From JBFLVN01 sp040758475 (GTDB taxonomy: Bacteria; JAGRBM01): 12,519 nt of DNA. Below the pieces are notes generated by a model that had not been told where the DNA came from, made no database searches, and saw only the letters and a list, made by a program, of their open reading frames with translations. Positions 1 to 5,954 of the stretch are shown one piece after another. The stretch lies in contig JBFLVN010000098.1 in the NCBI GenBank assembly GCA_040758475.1, positions 1 to 12,519 on the forward strand. The letters are read 5' to 3'. The translations under genes were made by a program, and so were the position numbers. Positions within the stretch are counted from its first letter, which is position 1. Each line of letters begins with the position of its first letter.

Positions 1-449
1 TGGAGCTGCTTCCAGTTGGGCCGGCCGGTTTTCGAATCGCGGAAAGATTTGCGGGTGGGGCCGGGGTGGGGGACATTGAGAATAACCAGTTTTTCGAGGG
101 GCCGTTTCTTCTGGATCGCGAAGTTCCAGGCGATGAAGGCGCCCCAGTCGTGGCCGAAAAGCGTGAGCGACTTGGCGCCCGAAGCATCCACGAGAGCGGC
201 CACGTCCTCGACAAGATGGTCCATCCGGTAGTTGCCCACTTCCGTGGGAGCGTCGGAACCGCCGAAGCCTTTCAGATCGGGCGCCCAGACGCGGTAGCCG
301 AGTTTTTCAAGGAGCGGCATCTGGTAGCGCCAGGAATGGGAGAATTCCGGAAAGCCGTGGAGGCAGAGGGCTAATTTATCCCCTTCGCCCGCCGACCAGA
401 CGCGGAATTTGATGCCGTTGGCGCGCACGTGTTCGTAGTGGGGCGGCAT
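1..449 (-). CDS. Alpha/beta hydrolase, epoxide hydrolase-like (3' part cut by window edge)
   Basis: I translated this by hand from the ATG at 449; 149 codons are visible and the frame runs off the left edge. The protein is cytosolic, with no signal peptide. HGFPE at residues 31-35 is the oxyanion-hole HGxP motif. GHDWG at 99-103 is the nucleophile elbow, with Asp101 as nucleophile, which is the pattern of epoxide hydrolases and haloalkane dehalogenases rather than Ser esterases. DLKGFGGSD at 59-67 is the usual loop before the elbow. HGxP together with Asp favours hydrolysis of an epoxide to a diol; the substrate is unknown. The cap domain, the acid residue and the His base lie outside the window. 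A GGAGGG ribosome site sits 5 nt before ATG. The start is 12 bp after the stop of the upstream TetR gene on the same strand, so the two are very likely cotranscribed. Confidence 0.88.
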   Translation of the reverse strand, partial: MPPHYEHVRANGIKFRVWSAGEGDKLALCLHGFPEFSHSWRYQMPLLEKLGYRVWAPDLKGFGGSDAPTEVGNYRMDHLVEDVAALVDASGAKSLTLFGHDWGAFIAWNFAIQKKRPLEKLVILNVPHPGPTRKSFRDSKTGRPNWKQL

Positions 450-461
450 TTTTCCCTCCGG

Positions 462-1127
462 TTATTTCTTGGCGAGCGGCGCCGTGGGCAGGCCGCCCGC
501 CGAGAGGAGCAGGCGAGTGAGCTGCACCATGGCCTCTCGGTGCGCTTCGACTTGCTGCGAGGTGGGGGTGGCAAGGCCCGAAGCCGGCAGGAGGGCCGGG
601 ATGGTCGTGAAAAGGAAGACCGTCGCCCCCGCCGTGATGCTCACGAATTGGAGGACGTCGAAGAAAGAATGCTGCTGGCGGACCTGCTTGCTCCCTTCGA
701 TGATGGCTTTGTGAACCATCTCGAAGAACGGCGTCACGTTCTTGAGGACGTTCCCGCCGACGCTGGGGGAGGCATCGGCCACTTCCCGAAGGAGAAGACG
801 CAGAAGCGAGGGGCGCACCGCCACGTAGTCGATGAAGATGCGGGTCATGGCCTCGATCCGGTCGGAGAGTATTCCGGGAGCCTCGAAAGCCGCCCGGCTT
901 TTTTCGAGCAGGTCGCCAAAAACGCTCGCCAGCACGGCGTCGTAGAGGGCGCGCTTGTCGCGGAAGTAGTAGACGAGGGAAGCCCGCCGGATGCCGACCC
1001 GCTCGGCCACGTCTTCGAGCCGGGCGGCTGCAAAGCCCTTGGCGGCGAAAATCTCCTCGGCGGCTTTGAGGATTTCCGAAAGGGTCTTTTCACCCCGCTC
1101 GCCGATTTGTGGGACTACGGCATTCAC
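462..1127 (-). CDS. TetR/AcrR-family transcriptional regulator
   Basis: This is a one-component repressor of 221 residues, normal for the family. An N-terminal helix (EILKAAEEIFAAKGF, 18-32) leads into a helix-turn-helix at about 37-56, with LEDVAERVGIRRASLVYYF as the core and the typical YYFRDK end. The C-terminal ~150 residues are the variable helical ligand and dimer domain; FLFTTIPALLPAS near 170-185 is hydrophobic and could line a pocket for an apolar ligand. The start used is GTG at 1127; an ATG 4 nt later is out of frame. The gene precedes the epoxide-hydrolase-like gene by 12 bp and diverges from the Coq4-like gene. The shared 62-bp gap holds a perfect palindrome, so autoregulation and control of both sides are likely. 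The ligand is unknown; from its targets a hydrophobic or epoxide-bearing molecule is a guess. Confidence 0.92.
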   Translation of the reverse strand: MNAVVPQIGERGEKTLSEILKAAEEIFAAKGFAAARLEDVAERVGIRRASLVYYFRDKRALYDAVLASVFGDLLEKSRAAFEAPGILSDRIEAMTRIFIDYVAVRPSLLRLLLREVADASPSVGGNVLKNVTPFFEMVHKAIIEGSKQVRQQHSFFDVLQFVSITAGATVFLFTTIPALLPASGLATPTSQQVEAHREAMVQLTRLLLSAGGLPTAPLAKK

Positions 1128-1129
1128 GG

Positions 1130-1159
1130 TTGACTTACCTACCTGCGCGCAGGTAGATT
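1130..1159 (+). promoter_or_regulatory. Candidate promoter of the Coq4-like gene
   Basis: TTGACT (1130-1135) and TAGATT (1154-1159) are separated by 18 nt and enclose most of the palindrome. Transcription would start near 1166, leaving a leader of about 24 nt that carries the AGGAGGG ribosome site at 1177-1183. Confidence 0.5.
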
Positions 1160-1164
1160 GTCAA
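1136..1164 (-). promoter_or_regulatory. Candidate promoter of the tetR-hydrolase unit
   Basis: On the minus strand TTGACA (1164-1159) is followed after 17 nt by TAGGTA (1141-1136). The -35 is a perfect consensus match. The -10 hexamer ends 8 nt before the GTG start of the TetR gene, so the transcript would begin at or next to the start codon, with little or no leader. Confidence 0.55.
1139..1156. promoter_or_regulatory. Candidate TetR operator (perfect 18-bp palindrome)
   Basis: CTACCTGCGCGCAGGTAG is perfectly symmetric about 1147/1148 and lies between the divergent TetR and Coq4-like genes. Size, position and symmetry fit a TetR-family operator. It occupies the spacer between -35 and -10 candidates on both strands, so bound repressor would block polymerase in both directions. 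Binding by the adjacent regulator is inferred. Confidence 0.72.
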
Positions 1165-1189
1165 GATCGTTGTCCCAGGAGGGTTTCCC

Positions 1190-1951
1190 GTGCAGCTAGC
1201 GGCCGATTCTCCAAGGATTAAAAGGGACTGGGGCCGTGCGGCCAAGGCTTTTGGCGCCGTTCTCGCGGATACGAGCCGCTCCGACAAAGTGGCTGAATTA
1301 GCCGTCGCCCTTGAAGGCGACACGATGGAAAAATATTTCCTGCGTTTCCGGGCCCACCCGGAAGGGCAAAAACTTCTTCGGGAAAAACCATCCCTCTTCG
1401 ATGCCCTCAAAGACAAGGACAAGATGCTCTCGCTTCCCAGGAACACCCTCGGCCATGCCTATGGGAAGTACATGCAGCAAGAACGCCTCGATGCCGCGTT
1501 CTTCTCGGACATCACCGACAACTTCGTGGACGAAAAGGGAATCTACGACGAAGACCGCCGCTATTTTCGCAGGCGCATGCGCGACTCCCACGACGTCTGG
1601 CATGCCCTCACGGGCTACGGGGCAGATCAACTCGGAGAAGCCGCTGTTCTGGCTTTCACGATCGGGCAGAATTTCATTCCGGGCGCCGCCGTCCTGGCGG
1701 GCTTTGCGTTCCTCTTTGCCCCGATCGCTTTTCCGAACGACCGCCTGGGATGGCAACCCTATTTGATCCAGGCTTACCAGCGGGGGAGGAACGCCAAGTG
1801 GCTCCCTGTTGCCCGCATCGAAGAGCTTCTTGAAAAACCGGTGAGTGAAGTCCAGCGGATGTTCAACGTAACGCCGACTCCCGAAGCCCACCCGGGCGGC
1901 GTTTATGCCTACAACTTCGGTGACCGGCGGGTGAGAAGGGTCAAAGATTAA
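1190..1951 (+). CDS. Coq4-family protein (ubiquinone-biosynthesis Coq4-like)
   Basis: This is a soluble protein of 253 residues, close to the usual Coq4 length. The family's metal motif HDxxH-x11-E is present exactly: His134, Asp135, His138 and Glu150 in HDVWH...GE. A hydrophobic stretch at about 151-180 follows, as in Coq4, where helices form a lipid-binding tunnel. Eukaryotic Coq4 acts in ubiquinone-ring modification and organises the CoQ complex; bacterial relatives are poorly characterised. The GTG start is chosen because AGGAGGG sits 6 nt upstream. No ubi genes are nearby. Instead it is divergent from a TetR repressor and an epoxide-hydrolase-like gene and shares their palindrome, suggesting inducible expression and a role with a hydrophobic substrate rather than housekeeping quinone synthesis. 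The family call is firm; the role is not. Its TAA overlaps the stop of the converging radical SAM gene. Confidence 0.85.
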   Translation: MQLAADSPRIKRDWGRAAKAFGAVLADTSRSDKVAELAVALEGDTMEKYFLRFRAHPEGQKLLREKPSLFDALKDKDKMLSLPRNTLGHAYGKYMQQERLDAAFFSDITDNFVDEKGIYDEDRRYFRRRMRDSHDVWHALTGYGADQLGEAAVLAFTIGQNFIPGAAVLAGFAFLFAPIAFPNDRLGWQPYLIQAYQRGRNAKWLPVARIEELLEKPVSEVQRMFNVTPTPEAHPGGVYAYNFGDRRVRRVKD

Positions 1952-2961
1952 AAAAGTTCCCCCTGATCCCCCGGCCGCTGGAACTTGGCGCGGGGGCGTT
2001 CGGGTTTGGGCTGGTTGAATCCGAGCCTGCGGCAGTGGGCTTGGAATAACTGCTCGACCGCCTCCCACCGTACGCCCGTGCCGTGCATCCGCTCTCCGAA
2101 TTCGCTGATATTCATTTTGCCGTCCTTCATGGCCCGGATGCCCGAAAAGATTTTTTTCGCCCGGTCGGGGAAGGCTTCCAGGATTCGCTCCTCGAAGACC
2201 GGCCTTACTTCCCGGGCGAGGCGGACGAGCGTAAAGAACGCGTATTGGGCGCCGGCTTCTTTGGCTCTCTCCAATAGTTCGGGCATGTCGCTCTCGTTCA
2301 ATCCCGGCACGAGGGGGGCCATGGAGATTCCGACGGGTACGCCCGCGTCCGATAAAACTTTCATGGTCTCGAAGCGTTGCTGCGGCGAGGCCACGTTGGG
2401 CTCGACGAGCCGCGAAATCTTGGGATCGGTGATGGGGATGCTGAAAAAAACGCTGACGAGGTTTTTCCGGGCCAGGGCCGCCAGCAGGTCCACGTCCCGC
2501 CGGATGAGGATTCCCTTGGTGATGACGCCCAGGGGATTGTTGAACTCGTTGCAGACTTTGAGGCACCCCTTGGTTACTTCGTAGGAAGCTTCCAAAGGCT
2601 GGTAGCAATCCGTAATCCCGCAGAAGGCGATGGGATCGCCCTTCCAGGATTTTTTCATGAGATGGGCCCGCAGGAGCTCCGGAGCGTTCACCTTGACCAC
2701 GATCTTGCGCTCGAAGTCCGTCCCGGCCCCCATATCCAAATACTGGTGATAGGGGCGGGCGTAGCAGTAGGCGCAGGCGTGGAAGCACCCCCGGTAGGGA
2801 TTCACGCTCCAGCGGAAGCCCACGTCCGGGCTCTCGTTCTCGGAGACGATGGTTTTGGCGTGTTCCTCGAAGACTTCGAGCTTGGCGGGCGGGGGTTCCC
2901 CCAGCCAATCCACGTGGTGGCTCTGCCAGGGGTTCGGGGGGTTGGAAACGGGGCGGATCAC
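1948..2961 (-). CDS. PA0069-type radical SAM protein (SplB-related)
   Basis: This is a protein of 337 residues. RGCFHACAYCYA carries the CX3CX2C cluster motif (Cys59, Cys63, Cys66) that binds the [4Fe-4S] cluster and S-adenosylmethionine. The context NPYRGC...YCYARPYHQYL, the later GITDCYQPLE (about 114-123) and the TKGILIRRD segment are typical of the PA0069/Rv2578c-type radical SAM group related to spore photoproduct lyase. The reaction of this group is not established. The gene starts with GTG at 2961; the frame upstream offers no other start before the TGA at 2995-2997. It lies 33 bp after the TfoX-like gene and has its own promoter-like sequence in that gap. The 3' end overlaps the Coq4-like gene by 3 bp inside TTAA. 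Confidence 0.88.
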   Translation of the reverse strand: MIRPVSNPPNPWQSHHVDWLGEPPPAKLEVFEEHAKTIVSENESPDVGFRWSVNPYRGCFHACAYCYARPYHQYLDMGAGTDFERKIVVKVNAPELLRAHLMKKSWKGDPIAFCGITDCYQPLEASYEVTKGCLKVCNEFNNPLGVITKGILIRRDVDLLAALARKNLVSVFFSIPITDPKISRLVEPNVASPQQRFETMKVLSDAGVPVGISMAPLVPGLNESDMPELLERAKEAGAQYAFFTLVRLAREVRPVFEERILEAFPDRAKKIFSGIRAMKDGKMNISEFGERMHGTGVRWEAVEQLFQAHCRRLGFNQPKPERPRAKFQRPGDQGELF

Positions 2962-2969
2962 GCCCGCCG

Positions 2970-2998
2970 CATATACCGAATAAAAACCGAAATATCAA
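2970..2998 (-). promoter_or_regulatory. Candidate promoter of the radical SAM gene
   Basis: On the minus strand TTGATA (2998-2993) and TATATG (2975-2970) are separated by 17 nt in an AT-rich island unlike the surrounding GC-rich DNA. The -35 overlaps the TGA stop of the TfoX-like gene. The -10 ends 8 nt before the GTG start, so a leaderless or nearly leaderless mRNA is possible. Confidence 0.45.
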
Positions 2999-3399
2999 AA
3001 ACCTCTGGGGGCAGCCTTCGCTTTTTTCCTGGGCTTTGTTTTCTTTCGCTCTTTCGGCTCGATGCCAAGCCGCTCATCCCCTCGCTGGATGGCTTCGACG
3101 AGGCTGGAGGCCGTTTCCTCGAATTCCTCCAGGTCGTCGGGAAGGTAGAGCCATTTGCCGAGGACCGGGTGGGATTTGAGCACGGGGAAGTCCCGGATCA
3201 GGGAAGGCTGGAATTCCCGGCTCGTGGGAAGGAGGACGCCCCTCCAGGGGCGTCTGAGTTGGTCCGCCAGGACCAGGACCATCTTTCCTCGGTAGTAGCA
3301 GGCCAGGCACCCGAACATCTTCTTTTCCATGTAGGAAATGTCGTCCTGGAGCGGTTCAGCGACCCAGGCGTGGGGGTGGGGGCGATTCTTGCGGGGCAT
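2995..3399 (-). CDS. Small uncharacterised protein, TfoX N-terminal domain-like
   Basis: This is a protein of 134 residues without signal peptide or membrane segment. MEKKMFGCLACYYRGKMVLVLAD (24-46) resembles the start of TfoX/Sxy N-terminal domains (MFGG...G..f....d). The pattern of MFGC-A-Y, a 'LPTSREFQPSL' block near 56-66 and a 'DDLEEFEE' block near 88-95 matches a small conserved hypothetical family that I recognise only by general form. The last 20 residues are strongly basic (KERKKTKPRKKAKAAPR) and could bind nucleic acid or be disordered. The ATG at 3399 has TAGGA upstream, readable either as a ribosome site or as part of a -10 box. It is followed by the radical SAM gene in the same direction. 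The function is unknown; competence regulation should not be assumed. Confidence 0.75.
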   Translation of the reverse strand: MPRKNRPHPHAWVAEPLQDDISYMEKKMFGCLACYYRGKMVLVLADQLRRPWRGVLLPTSREFQPSLIRDFPVLKSHPVLGKWLYLPDDLEEFEETASSLVEAIQRGDERLGIEPKERKKTKPRKKAKAAPRGF

Positions 3400-3405
3400 G
3401 GAACT

Positions 3406-3411
3406 ATCCTA
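3406..3411 (-). promoter_or_regulatory. -10-like box directly before the TfoX-like start
   Basis: The minus strand reads GGGTAGGAT, then 6 nt, then ATG. The identical nonamer at identical spacing precedes the brnT start at 5409. TAGGAT fits the TANNNT form of a -10 element. It also contains AGGA, so it could instead be a ribosome site. No good -35 is visible. Confidence 0.35.
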
Positions 3412-3440
3412 CCCGAACCATTTTATCCAAGTAGCGGCCC

Positions 3441-4667
3441 ATGAATTCCACTCTTTCCAACCGGGTTTTCTGGATCGCGGCCTTGCTCGCCGTGCTTTGC
3501 CTTTCCGGCGAAGCCTTCGCCAAGCGGAAGAAAAAAGCCGAGCCCGAGGGCGGAAAAAAGCTGGTAAAGGCTTTCCCCAATCTTCCCGCCCTTTCCGAGC
3601 CCGTGGCCCTGGTGCAGATGCCGGGGGATTCGCGCTGGTGGCACGCCGTCGAGCGGGGAGGGCTCGTGCGCCGGTTCGATGCCAAGCCCGACGCGAGGCG
3701 CCTTACGACTGCCATTGATTTGACCGACCGGGTGGACGCGAGCGCCCAGGAGACGGGGCTCCTCGGCATGGCGTTCCATCCCAATTTTTCCAAGAACTTC
3801 TACGTCTATCTTTCCTACACGGCCCGTTCCAAGGGGAAATACCAATCCCGTGTTTCCCGCTTTACGAGCTTGGACAGGGGGCAGACGTTCGCGCCGAGTT
3901 CGGAAGAAATCCTTTTTACGCGCCAGCAGCCCTACAGCAACCACAATGGCGGTGGCATCGGTTTCGGGCCCGACGGCTATCTCTACATTGGCCTCGGAGA
4001 TGGCGGCAGTGCGGGCGATCCCCATGGAAACGGCCAGAACCCGGATACGATTTTAGGGAAAATGCTCCGCATCGACGTAAACAAGAAAGACGCGGCCTGC
4101 GAGAAGCCCTACGGCATTCCGGAAGAAAACCCCTTCGCCAAGGCCCCGTGCCCCGAAGGGGAAGACGACAAGCGGATGGTCTATGCCTTAGGGCTTCGAA
4201 ATCCCTGGCGTTGGAGTTTCGACCGGGAGACGGGCTCCCTCTGGGTGGCGGACGTGGGGCAGAACCTTTGGGAAGAGATCGACGTGGTGGAGATGGGCAA
4301 AAACTACGGCTGGAACGTGCGTGAGGGGGCCCATTGCTTCGACGCCAAGGAGTGCAAGTCCGATGGCTTTGTTGGTCCCGTGGCCGAGTACCCCCATTCG
4401 AATGATTCGGGTTTCCAGGGCTGTTCCGTCACGGGCGGCTACGTCTACCGGGGAAAGAAATCCCCCGAGTACGCCGGCATCTATTTCTACGGCGACTTCT
4501 GCACGGGAAACATCTGGGGGCTTCTGGACCCCTATGGAAAGAAGAAGGTGAAACTCCTCTATCCCAAGACGGACGTGGGCATCTCCTCCTTTGCTGAAGG
4601 CAACGACGGGGAACTCTACGTCCTCGACTTCAAGCGGGGGACGGTTTTGCGGGTGACGGGGAAGTAA
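3441..4667 (+). CDS. PQQ-dependent sugar dehydrogenase-like protein (glucose/sorbosone dehydrogenase family), exported
   Basis: This is a protein of 408 residues with a clear Sec signal: a hydrophobic core at about 8-22 and cleavage probable after EAFA (27). The mature part is a six-bladed propeller of the soluble glucose/sorbosone dehydrogenase family. The core motif NHNGGGIGFGPDGYLYIGLGDGG starts at 167; His168 matches the general base (His144 of soluble glucose dehydrogenase). GLRNPWRWSFD (251-261) holds Arg253, matching a PQQ-contacting Arg, and GDPHGNGQ follows the catalytic strand. YAGIYFYGDFCTGNIWGL (344-361) is a characteristic late blade. Six Cys after the signal (220, 237, 299, 305, 328, 354) suggest disulfides and a periplasmic location. 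It would oxidise an aldose or related substrate; no PQQ synthesis genes are in the window. The ribosome site is weak. Its stop TAA directly abuts the stop of the converging antitoxin gene. Confidence 0.88.
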   Translation: MNSTLSNRVFWIAALLAVLCLSGEAFAKRKKKAEPEGGKKLVKAFPNLPALSEPVALVQMPGDSRWWHAVERGGLVRRFDAKPDARRLTTAIDLTDRVDASAQETGLLGMAFHPNFSKNFYVYLSYTARSKGKYQSRVSRFTSLDRGQTFAPSSEEILFTRQQPYSNHNGGGIGFGPDGYLYIGLGDGGSAGDPHGNGQNPDTILGKMLRIDVNKKDAACEKPYGIPEENPFAKAPCPEGEDDKRMVYALGLRNPWRWSFDRETGSLWVADVGQNLWEEIDVVEMGKNYGWNVREGAHCFDAKECKSDGFVGPVAEYPHSNDSGFQGCSVTGGYVYRGKKSPEYAGIYFYGDFCTGNIWGLLDPYGKKKVKLLYPKTDVGISSFAEGNDGELYVLDFKRGTVLRVTGK

Positions 4668-5117
4668 TTAGGATCGCTTGGCCGACATCTTTAGATACGA
4701 TCGGAGCGCCTCGTTTACCGCGCTCGAATCGGGAAATTGCTCGGCCAGGTCGGATTCGAGGTAGACGGCCTTGCCCGGTTTCCCCACGACGCGGGCCCGG
4801 GGGTTGATGGCCAGGAGTTTTTCCACTTCCTCTTGAGTGAGACGGACAACCATCGTCCCTCGCTTGCGGGAAGGCGCAGGCCGCGCCGGAAGAAACTCAA
4901 AAACCGGCGGCCCGGACGTAAAAGTAATGCGAATCCAAATGGGTTTGGGGCGGCGTGGGGCCTTTCCCCCTAGCGCCAGGGCTTCTTTCCGCGAAATCTT
5001 TCTTAGCTTTGCTTCCGCGGCGAACCGCAAGGGATAAAGCCCTCGTACGGCCCCTGAGAAATCGTACTCGGGCAGCATGTCCGGGTCTTCGTCTTTCCGT
5101 TTAAGAATCTTCTTCAT
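4668..5117 (-). CDS. Antitoxin-like partner of BrnT, with an internal ~80-residue insertion
   Basis: The protein has 149 residues from the ATG at 5117, which overlaps the end of brnT by 17 bp, the usual tight coupling of such modules. A longer frame extends upstream but would lie inside brnT. Residues 14-32 (MLPEYDFSGAVRGLYPLRF) and 117-143 (AVYLESDLAEQFPDSSAVNEAL...) match the two halves of short antitoxin-like proteins of about 80-90 residues with DFSxGVRGKYxxR and FPDSxSVNEALR motifs. Here about 80 residues (33-116), basic and Pro-rich, separate them. The insert includes TMVVRLTQEEVEKLLA (88-103), which resembles a ribbon-helix-helix strand and helix. It probably binds BrnT and represses the operon. 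It is not a textbook BrnA, so I give no symbol. The stop abuts that of the sugar dehydrogenase. Confidence 0.75.
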   Translation of the reverse strand: MKKILKRKDEDPDMLPEYDFSGAVRGLYPLRFAAEAKLRKISRKEALALGGKAPRRPKPIWIRITFTSGPPVFEFLPARPAPSRKRGTMVVRLTQEEVEKLLAINPRARVVGKPGKAVYLESDLAEQFPDSSAVNEALRSYLKMSAKRS

Positions 5118-5409
5118 ACGACTTGCGTTCGGCTTGATTCGCTTTTCGAGCGCTGATGAGCCGAAGCCATCCGCCCCGCTCCACGTGAACAATTACTACC
5201 AGACGCCCCCGGCCCGTTTCACCCACCAGAACGCGGCGGTCTTCCGCTTCCGAATGGCGGGGGTCGGGTTTGATGGCCGCCAAGGGGTCAAGGAACGCTT
5301 CGGCGGCTTCTTTGAAGGATACCCCATGTTTGGCCAGATTGCGACGGGCTTTCTCTTCATTCCAAACGAAGACCTGCCCGCCTGCTTCGTGAAAGACATC
5401 CCCTGCCAT
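5101..5409 (-). CDS. brnT: BrnT-family ribonuclease toxin
   Basis: This is a full-length BrnT of 102 residues. The N-terminal FVWNEEKARRNLAKHGVSF (14-32) is the family signature FxWDxxKxxxNxxKHGVxF, followed by EAAEAFLDP. The middle has EDRRVLVGETGRGRLVVIV, and the C-terminal SARKANQAERKSYE (87-100) matches the conserved SARxAxxxExxxYE end. BrnT folds like RelE toxins and is an RNase that halts translation, neutralised by its antitoxin in a tight complex. Toxin first and antitoxin second, with overlapping ends, is the standard brnTA order. ATG at 5409 is supported by TAGGAT/AGGA just upstream. No frameshift or missing motif is visible, so the toxin looks active. It borders the repeat-rich intergenic region, consistent with an acquired module. 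Confidence 0.9.
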   Translation of the reverse strand: MAGDVFHEAGGQVFVWNEEKARRNLAKHGVSFKEAAEAFLDPLAAIKPDPRHSEAEDRRVLVGETGRGRLVVIVHVERGGWLRLISARKANQAERKSYEEDS

Positions 5410-5415
5410 GCGCTG

Positions 5416-5445
5416 ATCCTACCCAATTGGCCGTGCCGTTCCCAA
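5416..5445 (-). promoter_or_regulatory. Candidate brnT promoter
   Basis: On the minus strand TTGGGA (5445-5440) and TAGGAT (5421-5416) are 18 nt apart. The -10 ends 6 nt before the ATG, so the mRNA may be leaderless. An 8-bp palindrome CCAATTGG (5423-5430) sits in the spacer and could be an operator half for the antitoxin, a weak suggestion only. Confidence 0.4.
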
Positions 5446-5536
5446 GCGGTTTCCAGGGGATTTGCTGAAAAAGACACCCGCGGACATTCTCGGAAAGTCC
5501 GCCGGTCGGTCTTTCCCTCGATCCTCTTTGGAAATG

Positions 5537-5545
5537 TGCTAGAAT
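5537..5545 (+). promoter_or_regulatory. Extended -10-like motif, no clear downstream gene
   Basis: TGCTAGAAT is an extended -10 (TGn-TAnnnT) in the context GTGCTAGAAT. A near-identical GTGCTACAAT lies before the AurF-like gene. No good -35 and no convincing gene follow. If active it would transcribe the repeat region. Confidence 0.25.
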
Positions 5546-5630
5546 GAGAGTGGCAAAGTGTGCCTGGATGGAAAAACGTTCATGGAAATACCCACATGAC
5601 CCAGATACCCCAGATCACCAGGCATTTCGT

Positions 5631-5654
5631 AGGGGCAGTTCGCGAACCGCCCCT
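5631..5654. repeat. 24-bp near-perfect palindrome
   Basis: The sequence is symmetric about 5642/5643 with eleven of twelve pairs matching; the one mismatch is 5637/5648. The core GTTCGCGAAC is flanked by AGGGGC and GCCCCT. It would form a GC-rich cruciform or hairpin, and looks like a dispersed intergenic repeat rather than a terminator, since no T-tract follows. Confidence 0.6.
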
Positions 5655-5719
5655 GCCGGACGCCCTCGGACAAATTCGGACGATGTACAAAAAAATGATG
5701 ATCACCTTGCACCGGAAGG

Positions 5720-5796
5720 TGGCCATGAAAAAAAACTTGACCATGTTGGCCACCTTGGCGGGTTGGATGGTTTCGAGAGGTTTTATGGGCTTTACG
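5720..5796. repeat. 77-bp direct repeat, copy A
   Basis: It begins TGGCCATGAAAAAAAA and ends GGGCTTTACG. Aligned without gaps to copy B (5955-6031) it matches at about 56 of 77 positions, and a small compensating shift near positions 20-27 would raise this. It contains an inverted TGGCCA pair around the A-tract (5720 and 5748). Confidence 0.6.
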
Positions 5797-5844
5797 AGAT
5801 GGCCAAGCGAAGATGGCCATGACCACCTTGGGCTATCTCCCCCA

Positions 5845-5936
5845 TGCCCCTCCCCCTCTGGGGGAGGGTGCCGCGGAGCGGCGGGAGAGGGCCCACTCCC
5901 GGCCTTCGGCCACCCTCTCCCAAAAGGAGAGGGGCA
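5845..5936. repeat. 92-bp inverted-arm element, REP-like
   Basis: The arms 5845-5870 and 5911-5936 are inverted copies identical at 22 of 26 positions, all differences being transitions. Each arm is also a hairpin by itself: a 9-bp stem with TCT loop (5848-5868), and an 8-bp stem (5913-5933). The interior adds GCCGC/GCGGC (5870-5882) and GGCC/GGCC (5901-5911). So it can fold either as four small hairpins or as one long stem. No open frame or transposase accompanies it; a REP/MITE-type intergenic element is likely. Confidence 0.65.
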
Positions 5937-5954
5937 CATCGGAAGGAATTTTTC

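Noticed and set aside
429..1133. Open frame of 234 codons on the plus strand
   Set aside because: It is antisense to the TetR gene, which has an unmistakable helix-turn-helix.
1298..2998. Open frame of 566 codons on the minus strand across the radical SAM and Coq4-like genes
   Set aside because: It is Arg/Pro/Gly-rich with no domain. The overlapping frames carry clear radical SAM and Coq4 motifs, so this is a GC-rich shadow frame.
3235..3254. Perfect 9-bp inverted repeat with a 2-nt centre (GACGCCCCT / AGGGGCGTC)
   Set aside because: It lies inside the TfoX-like coding sequence with no T-tract. It is only mildly unlikely by chance in GC-rich DNA and has no supporting context.
2377..3444. 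Open frame of 355 codons on the plus strand
   Set aside because: It is antisense to the radical SAM and TfoX-like genes, with no recognisable motif and GC-skewed composition.
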